Assembly (NCBI GenBank): GCA_947623455.1
Contig: OX392529.1
Location: 4,092,001 to 4,156,000, forward strand
Source: Mimachlamys varia
Taxonomy: Eukaryota > Mollusca > Bivalvia > Pectinida > Pectinidae
Reading direction: 5' to 3'
DNA length: 64,000 bases
Below are positions 1-19,600 of this stretch, piece by piece. A program made the position numbers and the translations under genes. The notes beneath the pieces are model-generated. The model worked only from the letters and a program-made list of their open reading frames with translations, was not told where the DNA came from and did no database searches. The number at the start of each line of letters is the position of its first letter. Within the stretch, counting starts at the first letter, position 1.

Positions 1-339
1 CGTAAACCTTAATTCAAATGAGTATCTAAAATATCCTGGAAAGTCTATTTAAAAGACTGACACCTGCGCGCAGTCTGACAGTAGCCTGAGTAGAGTAACA
101 AGTTATGTTTCGTTTACTATCAATGGATAGTTGTACATGTAGTAACCTTTATATTTATACCATCTCCACTCAACATAAATATGGCGGTTCCTTGAAAGTG
201 CATATATCAAATGTCGATAAATATCGGGATATGAGAGAGAATTAAGTAACAGAAAATGTAGAATAATGAGCATACGTCCTTACAATGCTCTGCTCTCCAG
301 CAGTTGACGCCATGTCACCGACTTCATCTGGGTCAATTA

Positions 340-417
340 GACGTCAACGTCACGCCTTCTAGTGATGCAAACATTTTGCAGGTCGAGACTCCTTTCGAAG
401 TCGACTTCCTTTTCCGG
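340..417 (+). promoter_or_regulatory. RPS18: RPS18 promoter: CRE-like pair and TOP start
   Basis: Two CRE/ATF-like half sites stand at 340-346 (GACGTCA) and 347-353 (ACGTCAC). They lie about 60 bases before a pyrimidine run CTTCCTTTTCC at 405-415, which is followed by the start codon at 430. A C-initiated pyrimidine tract at the cap is the usual TOP start of animal ribosomal protein mRNAs and confers growth-dependent translation. The exact cap site is inferred, giving a 5' UTR of about 25 bases. No TATA box is seen. Confidence 0.6.
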
Positions 418-429
418 TTATCCGCCATC

Positions 430-7487
<7,058 letters not shown>

Positions 7488-7510
7488 ATTATGTGATCAC
7501 TTTACAAACT

Positions 7511-7516
7511 AATAAA
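7511..7516 (+). terminator. RPS18: RPS18 polyadenylation signal
   Basis: AATAAA at 7511-7516, 24 bases after the stop codon. A very short 3' UTR is usual for ribosomal protein mRNAs. Cleavage is expected some 10-30 bases further on. Confidence 0.7.
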
Positions 7517-7797
7517 GAGTCTGTCAGGGGACATAACTGTGTCATCATTATCTTTTCCAATAGGCTTTGCTAGGTATTACAAAGTGGACATTCGCAAAAA
7601 TGCCATGAAATCACGCTGACAATTCAATCACACCAATGTAACGTCAATAGTAGATAAGTGTTAACAGAGTAAGAGATAAATAATCATTCTCCCCCACATG
7701 GTTTGCCGAGTGTTTGGCATCTTAAGAAACTGGCCCACGGGTTGAGATCCCCATCGCGCTCCTAAGGGGGTTAAAGATTCTTTTAATACCCAATCAG

Positions 7798-9348
7798 AAA
7801 AGTTCTAGACTTGGTAATGTAATATCATTGTTTGATAGTCCTAGACTTAGTAATGTAACATCATTGTTTGACAGTCCTAGACGTAGTAAAGTAGCATCAT
7901 TGTTTGACAGTTCTACACTTGGTAATGTACCATTGTTTGACAGTTCTACACTTAGTAAAGTAACACCATTGTTTGACAGTTCTACACTTAGTAATGTATC
8001 ATTGTTTGACAGTTCTACACTTGGTAACGTATCATTGTTTGACAGTTATAGACTTAGTAATGTAACATCATTGTTTGACAGTTCTACACTTGGTAACGTA
8101 TCATTGTTTGACAGTTATAGACTTAGTAATGTAACATCATTGTTTGACAATTCTAGACTTAGTAATGTAACACCATTGTTTGACAGTTCTACACTTAGTA
8201 ACGTATCATTGTTTGACAGTTCTACACTTAGTAATGTAACATCATTGTTTGACAGTTCTACACTTAGTAATGTATCATTGTTTGACAGTTATAGACTTAG
8301 TAATGTATCATTGTTTGACAGTTCTACACTTAGTAATGTAACATTGTTTGACAGTTCTACACTTGGTAACGTATCATTGTTTGACAGTTCTACACTTAGT
8401 AATGTAACACCATTGTTTGTCAGTTCTACACTTAGTAATGTAACATCATTGTTTGACAGTTCTACACTTAGTAATGTATCATTGTTTGACAGTTCTACAC
8501 TAAGTAATGTATCATTGTTTGACAGTTCTAGACTTAGTAATGTAACACCATTGTTTGACAGTTCTAGACTTAGTAATATAACACCATTGTTTGACAGTTC
8601 TACACTTAGTAACGTATCATTGTTTGACAGTTCTACACTTAGTAATGTAACACCATTGTTTGACAGTTCTACACTTAGTAATGTAACATCATTGTTTGAC
8701 AGTTCTACACTTAGTTATGTATCATTGTTTGACAGTTCTACACTTAGTAACGTATCATTGTTTGACAGTTCTACACTTAGTAATGTAACACCATTGTTTG
8801 ACAGTTCTACACTTAGTAACGTATCATTGTTTGACAGTTCTACACTTAGTAATGTAACACCATTGTTTGACAGTTCTACACTTAGTAATGTAACACCATT
8901 GTTTGACAGTTCTACACTTAGTAATGTATCATTGTTTGACAGTTCTACACTTAGTAATGTATCATTGTTTGACAGTTCTACACTTAGTAATGTATCATTG
9001 TTTGACAGTTCTACACTTGGTAATGTATCATTGTTTGACAGTTCTACACTTAGTAATGTAACATTGTTTGACAGCTCTACACTTAGTAATGTAACATCAT
9101 TGTTTGACAGTTCTACACTTGGTAATGTATCATTGTTTGACAGCTCTACACTTAGTAATGTATCATTGTTTGACAGCTCTACACTTAGTAATGTAACATT
9201 GTTTGACAGTTCTACACTTAGTAATGTATCATTGTTTGACAGCTCTACACTTAGTAATGTAACATCATTGTTTGACAGTTCTACACTTAGTAATGTATCA
9301 TTGTTTGACAGTTCTACACTTAGTAATGTAACATTGTTTGGCAGTTCC
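7798..9348. repeat. 33/36-bp minisatellite downstream of RPS18
   Basis: About 45 copies of a unit reading TTTGACAGTTCTACACTTAG, then TAATGTA, then either TCATTG, ACATTG, ACATCATTG or ACACCATTG. Unit lengths are therefore 33 or 36 bp, always a multiple of three, so long frames stay open on both strands (plus 7828-9402, minus 8715-9458). No promoter, splice site or conserved domain supports a gene, and it is called a non-coding array. Confidence 0.93.
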
Positions 9349-9402
9349 ATACATGATGATGAAACATTATTGTTGCCCAATGGTGACTTGCACACAAAAT
9401 GA

Positions 9403-10070
9403 TTGAAAGAAGACAAGACCAAGGCGAAGGATGGGTATTCCATGCAAGGTGTTTTCAAATTTGGTGAAATCTTGCAGTTAAAAATTTCTCTATTCTACAC
9501 CCTTGGTCATGAATATTTTTTTTTTTTTTCTCTCGTTTCAACTACCAGAATAAACTAAAAAAAAACAACAGAAAAATGTTTGTCTACAAATTATGAAATA
9601 AGAAAATCTGAATTTTTTCTTAAAGCTGACAATGAAACTTAAAAAGCTTTCAATTAATATTTAAAAAAAAAATGGATTTTTTTTCCTGGTTTTGCAACTA
9701 TTGGTTCTTTTATACCCAAGGGTGTCTATACACGTTACCAAGCAAGGGTAAATCAAAAATGTCTGCCACTTCCTTGGTTACGAAAACCGAAAGACACACG
9801 GTCAATGTAGGGAACATCTCGGAAGTATTCTGAGTAATCACAATCTGAATATTTTTTTTTCCAAATCTCAATTGAAAGCTTTTAACTTGCACCGTCAGCT
9901 TTAAGCTTATTGATGAAAACATAAACCAGTCGGTGATATTTGGCTTATATTCCACATATTTGCAAACATTTTCCTGTTCTTAGCAAGGAGAAGACTGGAG
10001 TTTTTGCAAGAATAGTAGTAGGAGATGAGTCTTTGCTACGCTTTGTGCCAACATTTTGATGTTGATGTCT
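9403..10070. other. Intergenic, AT-rich, nothing recognised
   Basis: Homopolymer A and T runs and no conserved ORF. No tandem structure until about 10075. Confidence 0.6.
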
Positions 10071-10074
10071 ACAT

Positions 10075-11330
10075 ACACTTAGAGACTTGTGTTAACCCTA
10101 GGAAACTTGTCAACACAAGGAGACTTATCATGTCTACATACAATAGGAGACTTTGTTTACACCAGAAAACGAATCTTATATACATGCATTAAGAAACTTA
10201 TGTCAACATTAGGAGACTTATGTCAACATTAGAAGACTTGTGTCAACATTAGAAAACTTGTCAACACTAAGAAACTTGTTAACACAAGGAGATGTATCTT
10301 GCCAACAAACAATAGGAGACTTTAACGCCAGAAAACTAATCTTATATACATTCATCAGGAAAATTATGTCAATACTAGAATTCTTGTGTCAACGTTAGGA
10401 AACTTGTGTCAACACCAGGAAAAATGTCAAATCTAGGAAACTTGTCAACATATGGAAAACTTTTATCAATACCAGGAAACTTTGTCAACACTTTCAACTA
10501 ATTTTACATACTTACACTAGGAGACTTGTCAACACAATGACACTGGTGTCAAAAGAAGGAGACTTATGGCAACATAACAAGACTTATAGCAACACTAAGA
10601 GACTTTTATCAACACTGAGACTTGTGTCAATACTAGGAGCCTTGTGTAAACACTGAGAGACTTATGTTAACACTAGGATACTTATGTCAACACTAGGAGG
10701 CTTGTGTCAACACACTGACACTGGTGTCAAAAGAAGGAGAGTTATAGCAACACTAAGAGACTTGTATCAACACTATGAGACTTATGTCAACACTAGGAAA
10801 CTGTCAACACTTTCAATTAATCGTATATGCATACTTAAGGTGCTAATGTCACCGACAGGAGACTTGTTTCAACACTAGGAGACTTGTTTCAACACTAGGA
10901 GACATATCAACACTAGAATACTATGTCAACACAAGGAGACTGGTTTCAACACTAGGAGACTTGTTTCAACACTAGGAGACTTATATAAACACTAGAATAC
11001 TTGTGTCAACACTAGGAGAATTGTGTCAACACTAGGAGATATATCAACTCTAGAATAATTTCTGAACACAAGGAGACTTGTCAACACTAGGAGACATATC
11101 GACACTAGAATACTATCTGAACACAAGGAGACTTGTCAACACTAGGGGATATATCAACACTAGAATACTATGTCAACATAAGGAGACTTGTGTCAACACT
11201 AAGAGCTTATATCGACATTAGAGAACTTGTGTCAGCAAAAGGAAAATTGTGTCAAAACTAGGAGTCTTTTATCAACACTAGGAAATGTATATTATGTACA
11301 TACATAAGGAAAATTGTGTCAACAGTTTGG
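10075..11330. repeat. Degenerate ~20-bp minisatellite
   Basis: Roughly 55 diverged copies of a 20-21-bp unit of the form AGGAGACTTGTGTCAACACT. Many copies have lost or changed several bases, and longer duplicated blocks are visible (for instance the two passages around 10510-10560 and 10690-10740). Its heavy divergence suggests it is older than the other arrays of the window. Confidence 0.9.
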
Positions 11331-11407
11331 GACTTTGTTTAGATCAACTTTCAATAAAAATGCCCCCCCCCAATCATCATAAAGCCTTAATTTATAACCA
11401 TTGTGGA

Positions 11408-11530
11408 GGGCATTTTTATCGTTGATTGATATAAATCCCCCCAAAGTGGTAAATTACTCTAAAACACCTTAGTTTATGTCCAAAATTAGCTGCAACACAT
11501 TCTCAGGTCCCTGTGTGTAATACCAGGGGT
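11408..11530. repeat. Dispersed repeat, copy A
   Basis: Shares an ordered series of blocks with 12905-13034: GGGCATTTTT, a C-run, AAATTACTCTAAA, TAGTTTATGTCCAAAA against TAATTTTAGGTCCAAAA, TAGCTG, and TTCTCAGGTCCCTGTG. The two copies are roughly 75-80 percent alike by eye. Nature unknown. Confidence 0.6.
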
Positions 11531-12700
11531 ACTTACTACATATTACATCTGGATGTATGACGTCAATACATTACGATTCTAATGTCGACAATACGAGTCT
11601 CGAGTCATCACTAATTAATATGGTACCTGTCGTATCAACACCATACAGCATAGGTAATTATGTCAATAAAGTATATGGGCCTCTTCTATACACAGGGCTG
11701 GGGTCAACAATTCATACGAGTCACTTTGTCAACATTACATTACTCAAGTCGACACCATACTTGTCAATACGAAGAAAATCATATTTTTTAAATGCCTCTG
11801 CCATGAGTCGATAACGGGACCTCTGATTTACTAAGTTTACGCTCTACTGAATGAGCAAACGAGAATTTTGGGAGAATTAAGAAGCGACTATTATACGTAT
11901 GTAAATGCCACCAGGATGTCAAGTTTTTATTTGAAACTCATTATCAACACTTCAAAAGTTACAGTTTTAGTACTCGAAGTAAACTTTAAGAAGTCAGATA
12001 TAAAACTGTACGTAAAGAAGTTGTGCTGGGGATGTGTAAGCGTAGTCTAATCTATAGGTTTATACCTGAAAACCAGTGAAAATAGTTTGGTCTAATATCG
12101 GAAGTATAACTGTAAAGCCAGTAGTAGGCACGTCTCTGGAGATCTGCAGCAAGATCTTCCACTGCTGGAAATATTTTTACATTGCATTAGCCGATTTCAT
12201 TATATTATTCGAAGGGTAAAAAGTTAATACGTTATTCATTTGTTGGTTTTAAAAAAGCCTTGTTGCGAGCAGGTTGGCTGTGGAAATTACAAAACAGTAA
12301 CATTGCGGGTAAAATATTTAAAGGGTTTTATAATAAATTTATATCAAAATACCAAATCATGTGTAATTGATGACAATGATAAATCCGATTTTTTTCACAT
12401 GCAACGTCGGGGGGAACAAGGAAAAAATATCGCTATTTTTGTTTTCCCTCTTTAATTTCTTTTTTCCTTAGTCGATGTCAAAAAGTTATACAAAAGTTAT
12501 TAAGCTACCAAATACATAAACTATATTGATTACAATAATGATTGAAATAGGTCTATATTATATATTTTACTTCTGTAGTTATATAATAAGATTATATGTA
12601 TGTATGCATTATGACCACCAATGCATGCTACGTAAAATTTGACGTCTTGTTAAACAAATAAGTATACGTATCCTCAATATCCAGGGGTTACGATCACATA
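11531..12700. other. Intergenic, no gene recognised
   Basis: AT-rich unique sequence with short ORFs only (longest about 85 codons) that lack recognisable motifs. The first 250 bases hold scattered GTCAATACGA-like words that may be worn relics of the preceding minisatellite. Confidence 0.5.
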
Positions 12701-12709
12701 TATCCTATG

Positions 12710-13128
12710 CTCTCTACACCTCTGGAATATGCCATAGGCAAATTTTTGAAACTGAAGGCTCTGTGTGTGCCACCTTGTTGATGAGCAAGGGGACTGACCA
12801 GTTCGACCTTTTTGTGTACATCAAAAGAATCGTCGTCACATGACAGGCTTTGAAACGGTCACGGTTCCTTTGTAATCTCCAAATTTTATGACAATTGAGG
12901 GGGTGGGGGCATTTTTTTTCGAAAATTGATCTAACCCCCCCCCCCAAATGTGTGAAATTACTCTAAACATCCTAATTTTAGGTCCAAAACTAGCTGTAAC
13001 AAATTCTCAGGTCCCTGTGGTTTTACCCAGGGACGTATATATGCGAGATATATACATATACGTCCAAGTTTTACCTGAGCGTGCCTTCAGTTATGCCATG
13101 ACATATTCCAGGGATGGAGATAGAGCAT
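12710..13128. mobile_element. MITE-like foldback element, copy 1
   Basis: The left end TCTCTACACCTCTGGAATAT plus GCCATAGGCA resembles the reverse complement of the right end (CTATCTCCATCCCTGGAATA, then TGTCATGGCATAAC). Next to the left end is a block ACTGAAGGCTCTGTGTGTGC then CACCTTGTTGATGAG. This returns in reverse orientation in the second copy at 23802-23974. Repeat A/B sequence (12905-13034) lies inside. No coding capacity. Class not determined. Confidence 0.55.
12905..13034. repeat. Dispersed repeat, copy B
   Basis: Partner of 11408-11530. Ends in an inverted pair GTCCCTG (13011-13017) and CAGGGAC (13028-13034). It lies within the MITE-like element at 12710-13128, so copy A may be a fragment of a related element. 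Confidence 0.6.
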
Positions 13129-13439
13129 CGAGGATGGTATACGTGTAGCTTGAGTGTAAATAAAAATCTTGAAACAAGAAGGACCCTGTGACAACTCATT
13201 ACAACTTTAAATGTAAATAAGCAATTACATATAAATAACTACAGTAGCTGGCTTTAGGGCAGGCTATATAGTATCTAAGCTGAATACTTTAAAATTCGCC
13301 TTTGTCTACGACACTGAAACGCCTGGTTAGTTTACGTAGACATTTCTAGCGAAAATGTTTTTAAATTTGTACACGTGTACAAAACACACTTTTGACATTT
13401 AGCACAGGGAATTCCCTGTCACTGAAATAAAATACAGAG

Positions 13440-13591
13440 GGATATCCCATTGAGCATGCGCAATCCTATTAAACACGTCGCCGGAAGTTGCATTTTGAAG
13501 GGAGAGTGTAGCTCCAGTTACGAGCGAAAACTCGGTCAGCGATGATGTTTTGTCAATGTTTAAGGAGTGGACAGTTTCAAGAAACTTAACA
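13440..13591 (+). promoter_or_regulatory. SUCO: Likely SUCO promoter and 5' UTR
   Basis: A NRF1-like GCATGCGCA at 13454-13462 and an ETS-type GCCGGAAGT at 13480-13488 lie within 140 bases of the SUCO start codon. ETS and NRF1 sites are frequent at TATA-less housekeeping promoters; no TATA box is seen. The transcription start is inferred to lie between about 13490 and 13560. Confidence 0.5.
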
Positions 13592-13647
13592 ATGAAAAGA
13601 AAACGCTCACAATGGATCATATTTATGATCGTCGTCGAATTAATGAT
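13592..13647 (+). CDS. SUCO: SUCO exon 1: signal peptide
   Basis: MKRKRSQWIIFMIVVELM plus two bases, donor GTAAGT at 13648. A basic N-terminus followed by a hydrophobic core is a signal peptide or anchor; the core continues into exon 2 as ILGVLS. This ATG is the first in the inferred leader that opens into the frame of exon 2. Support is the signal shape and phase match, not residue conservation. Confidence 0.75.
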
Positions 13648-16600
13648 GTAAGTATTGATTTTGTTCTTTCTTTACACTGATTTTATTGTAGCATCAGATG
13701 ACAGAACAGCGTGACACCGACTAGTTTTGTACACATTCATTGGGGAGTGTGGGAAACTAGGTCAGCGGACAGTTCAGACATTGGCCAGAGGCTGTAGTGA
13801 CCGGAAACTTCATCCACATGTTTTGAGGCTTGAACCGCTTTTAAAAAATACAGATGAAAATAAAAAAACAAACATCGAAACTAAAGAAATTAACGATCTA
13901 TATGGCTTGATAACTACATTGTAATATAATAATTGAATCCATGAAGATACATTTCATCTATACATGTTTCTATCAATGATCTAAAACCGGTTTTTTGTGA
14001 TGTGACAAATTGATCATTTCAATGAAATATTATATGATCCAAAATGATTTTCTCCTATAGTGATACCACTGCAGTACAATATCTTGGTCCTAAGATGACA
14101 CAAAATCGCCAACAAAAAATGATGTTTATGTATTTAGTGTCTGGTATCGCTGTCCATTGTCTGTTTTATTATCTGTATCGTAATGTTAGACAAGTCTATG
14201 ATCTGTCCTATGTCTGCTAATGTGTATGTGAATACCTCACGAGATATAATGGAGAGATGTGCACTGAAATCAATTCGCATGCCGAAATATTTATAGAGTT
14301 ATGACCCTTTGTTCATGCGACACATTTTTTACCTGGCATAGCTATAGGCATCTCATGCAGACCTGAGTCTCATATTATCACCTAAGGCTAAATTGCAAAT
14401 TTGTGATTATGAGATACTATATTAGTACAGAAACTAGTAGTATGTTTTTCACAGTTATGTTAATAATTCTTTCTCTTGTTTAAAATATGTACTACGGTAT
14501 TGCGTGTTGAAGTTATCGTTATAAGAAGAGTTAGATGTATTTATTGTTATATGGAGCACACATGAACATTTTGTATGTGAAATTGACAAACATTACAAAA
14601 CACCTTTATGAGACCTTTTGAAATATATAAATTGTAGCACTGGTTGATTTCGATCTGCAATAAAATATCAATATGTTCAACATCATATTAAGATGTAAAG
14701 GGATCCGTAAGACTGTGTGTTTCATCTGTTTGTCGGTCTATTTTAAGCTATCAGTCTATTTTAAGCTATATATTAGCTTCTTGACCACCTTGATTTCATT
14801 TCCTTGTTATTTCTCACTTTTATCCCACTTGATAGGATATGAAATCCATGCACACTCTGTGTGCCTCGAAGTCGGTCCTTATATTTATATATGTACAATC
14901 TTAATAAAAACAATTAATTTCTGTGTCACACTACTTAATAGGTTTGATTTCATGATCAGGATTTCAATCATGGGCATTGTAGCAGCTTGGATCGAACTTG
15001 ATTTTAATGTCTTTCCAGTATCGGTTTAGACGAGATTTAAACATGTTGAGAGTATCCGAGAGTGTGGTATTGCTTTTATTATAATCATGATGTCGGTCAA
15101 AATAAACAATGAAATATTTCATGACAACGTAACCTTTTATCGAGCTATGTTGAGTTGTTTACTAGGATACTTTAGAATGAAAAAAACAACAACTTGATTT
15201 TTAAAGAAATTTAGTTGGTCAAAGGTCGATATGTATATAATCAAGGTCTAGATCATGGTGCTGACAAAGAGTCAGGTGTTGAGTTATTGTCATTATTTCT
15301 GACTTGTTAATTTTGATTTGTCAAGATTTCGTTATGAAGATATATCAAATGACTTGTAGTTTAAAAAAAAGATATTCCGGTAGTTGTGTTTAATTTTCTG
15401 ACTATGTGGTGTATATATATAATATACATACATTTTCAAGCGCTAGTACGTACAAGCAAAATGCAGTGATTATTATAACAAATATATTGAAACTCGAGGA
15501 ATTTCCACTAGTCCAAACCAAAATTCACTAGTCATGGGCATAGGACTAGTGGCTAACGTCGCAGACTGTGAATCTGGTTGCAACTACGGTACAATTTGTA
15601 TGTCAGATGAACCTATACATCAAATATACCATGCAGAGGTGCGGCCAGCAGTTGGAAAGATAGAAATTGTTGTAAGCAATACCTGGCAGCTGTTGTCGGC
15701 TTTAATTATACAAACATTTTATGTCAGGTGTACATCATAACATTTCAGAACAAACCTCATTATGTTCTATGGTATTTATGGGTCAATGGAGAATGCAACA
15801 AATTTTATTTGAAACGTGAAGGTTGATTAAAATATTGGTACTCAGTACATCCAATGATTTATATATCAGCTCTATCTGACAGCTAGCTATAGGATTTTTT
15901 ATATTTGAAACTAATATTGTAGAAAACAGCAAATGTGAATTAAGACCCAGTTTTATTATTTACAAGGGTATCATGACCAGGCTTTAAAACAAAGTCCAGT
16001 AATATAGGCTCTGTTATGTTACTGTAGAGTCTTTCATCCAGGTAAAGATAAACATATCTTATCTTTTGTTGTCACATCCTACTCAGCAATAGGTTCTCAG
16101 TTGATATACAGACAGTAATCAATCATGGATCAAACAAGTGTGGAGGTTTGACTTGTTGGAGTTTTATCATAGAAGTTGTGCATTCTTTGCTAATTAAAGC
16201 TCATGCTCTTGTGACATCCCTTTGTATTATAACTCACTGAGCACCACATGATGGTTTTCCGGTCCCGAAACTGAATACCTTGTGTAGCATCCTTTTGATT
16301 TACTGCATACCACATGTGGCATCTTAGAACCGCATTTGTTGCTTCTGTTTATGACTATAAGCACCATCTATGGCATCATAAATGTTGCCAGCTTTCCCTT
16401 GTTTAATCAACATACAGTGTATAGACTCTTTGTAAATGCAGAAAATCTGTACCTTATCTATATTATCATATAGGTCTTTAATGTTTCAATAAATATTTTC
16501 TGATACCGTATCGAGTTTTTGTACGGCTCCTGATTGCTGTACAGTTTCCAGTGAGTTGCAGTGGTAGCCCCCCGGATTGGGAATCAGACCGTCTCTGTAA

Positions 16601-19600
16601 AACACTCGAGCCTAACATCTCTGACAGCTTGGTAGCCTGCCAGTGTTCCGAAGACAGTATTGATAGTGTCAGCAAATATCTTGTTGGTTAGCCAGACTTT
16701 CCCTCCAGTGGAAAATGTTTATTTGGAAGCTTTTGTTGATGGGGTTATTGTAAGGATTGTCCTTAGATAGGTTCTGTTGACCGAGTTCTGACCGAGTTCT
16801 GACCCAGGTCTGTTTGTACTACAGGTAATATTGATGTGGAGAGGTGATATAAACTTGACAGGTCGTAAAAGTTTGACTTTAAATTATAGTTCTGAGGCGG
16901 ATCAGTTTACCTTTGGTTGTTATGTATCCAAGTCTAACTATTTAATTCACACAATCAGTTACCTGTTTCACCTAGAGACACCTACACCATGTACACTATC
17001 TGTGTATTACTATAGGGTAACATACATGTCTACTAAGTACCAACTTACTTAAAATAATGTCTGTTTATTTAAGTTATTTTTGGTCTGAAAGATTTCCCTT
17101 TAGGCCTGCTGTGTTTAGTTTGATAAACAAATGCTTTAGATGCATGACACAAATTGTCTACTTGTCTGACCGTGTGTGCTGATTTAGATGTACAGGTGTC
17201 ATAGTACACCTTTGTAGTTATATATAGGGTATAACATTAAGGTCACTTACAAAGAAACTTTTCAATATACAGGTAAATGTCGACATTACTTGATGAGGTT
17301 TTTATAAATCAGAATTTTAAAATTACTTTCTGACAAAACTAAGTCACCCTAAAACCTGAATATATTAAACAGAAATATATCTGAGGTGACATGTCGGAGA
17401 TTTGAACATACTTTAAAGGAAAGGTTAAGATAAGATTTGATGATTAAAGAATATCCTTAATTAACTTCATAAATATAATCATGATAATCAAGTCGGAACA
17501 CAAGGGCAGAGGAGGAAATAGCTGAATGGTGGTGAGGAAGTTTGGTGATTGTTTTTATGAGGATGTTCCGTGATAAAGCTGAGGAGGAAGTCAATTACGG
17601 CTGTGTAACGATGTTTACTGATGGTGATGTGAGAGATTATTTACTGATGGTCAGATGTGGGAGATTGTTTACTGATGGTGATGTGGGAGATTGTTTACTG
17701 ATGGTGATGTGGGAGATTGTTTACTGATGGTGATGTGGGGGAATATTTACTGATGGTGATGTGGGAGATTGTTTACTGATGGTGATGTGGGAGATTGTTC
17801 ACTGATGGTGATGTGGGAGATTGTTTACTGATGGTGATGTGGGGGAATATTTACTGATGGTGATGTGGGAGATTGTTTACTGATGGTGATGTGGGAGATT
17901 GTTTACTGATGGTGATGTGGGAGAATGTTTACTGATGGTGATGTGGGAGATTGTTTACTGATGGTGATGTGAGAGATTATTTACTGATGGTGATGTGGGA
18001 GATTGTTTACTGATGGTGATGTGGGAGAATGTTTACTGATGGTGATGTGGGAGAATGTTTACTGATGGTGATGTGGGAGATTGTTTACTGATGGTGATGT
18101 GAGAGATTATTTACTGATGGTCAGATGTGGGAGATTGTTTACTGATGGTGATGTGAGAGATTGTTTACTGATGGTGATGTGGGAGATTGTTTACTGATGG
18201 TGATGTGGGAGAATGTTGACTGATGGTGATGTGGGGGAATATTTACTGATGGTGATGTGGGAGAAAGTTTACTGATGGTGATGTGGGAGAAAGTTTACTG
18301 ATGGTGATGTGGGAGAAAGTTTACTGATGGTGATGTGGGAGATTATTTACTGATGGTGATGTGGGAGAATGTTTACTGATGGTGATGTGGGAGACTGTTT
18401 ACTGATGGTGATGTGGGAGAATGTTTACTGATGGTGATGTGGGAGATTGTTTACTGATGGTGATGTGGGAGATTGTTTACTGGTGGTGATGTGGGAGAAT
18501 GTTTACTGATGGTGATGTGGGAGACTGTTTACCGATGGTCAAGAGGAACCTAGGACTTTCATTGACAGTTGGTGGAGATATTGTTTGATAGTCTTGAAGA
18601 AGTTAAATGTGTTGAGAAGTTCAGGAGATCACCAAAGACATAAGCTTGCCGTCAGATTTACAGAGAATTTTTGATTTGATTGATACCAATGTTTCCATGG
18701 TTAGTTGTTAGAAATTGTGGAATCATTCTTTTACAGAAAATTGCAAAGAAGTTCATTGTAAGGGCTGATGCCAAACTGGAGAATGCTAGTGATACATGTT
18801 CTAGACAAAATGCTTACATGCACATGGCAAGGTGAAATCTAAATGTACAGAACACAAATTTAATCAGCTAATCACAAATGTCTGGTTCCTTGGAGGAATG
18901 CCATTACGATGCAGATATTGCATGTCTGCCTCTGGAGCTGAATGATAAATGATGCTAAAAATAAACCAGAATTTAAATCTGTTCCATGCATTGTGAAATG
19001 TTATCTTACAATTCAATTTGTTCATTTATAGAAAGGATTTGACAATAAGAAGGATACAATTATTATATTGTGATCCTTCCCAAACATTTATTTCATGCAA
19101 GCTTGGTCCACTATTATTATAGAACTGTACATAACTACAAATCAAGTTGATAAGGTCTGTAATAGGAGATAAACACTGATAAGGTGATATCAAACTAGAT
19201 AAAATGACATCAAACTAGATTATGAAAAATATAAAAAAAAGGAAGAAAATTATTCATATAAAACACAAATAAGTCACTTTAATGTTTGTGTATGTTTCTA
19301 AACAGCCGAGCATTAAGCTGTCAGTGACAGATCTGAAGTTGACAGGTCTGCTTGCTGGGCTAATATAGAATGTGAACCCTATCAAAGTTGTGGCACCTGC
19401 TGTCACTTAGTATAAAATTTAGCTGACAAATTCAAATTGAGGATTAAACACATGTTACCTCTTGATCTATAGTTACAGACTGGTAGGCCAGACTATAGTG
19501 TCCTGGGCCTTGTACAGTCACAGTGACACCAGTACGTAACTTCTGAGTACAGTTACAGTGACACCGGTACATAACTTCTGAGTACAGTTATAGTGACACC

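Noticed and set aside
7828..9402. 524-codon plus-strand ORF
   Set aside because: Lies wholly in a 33/36-bp minisatellite; both strands are open because units are multiples of three; no splice sites, leader or domain.
15540..15590. tRNA-His-like anticodon arm (CAGACTGTGAATCTG) with TAGTGGCTAACG before it
   Set aside because: No T arm, no B box and no acceptor-stem pairing found; most likely chance or a very worn tRNA-derived fragment.
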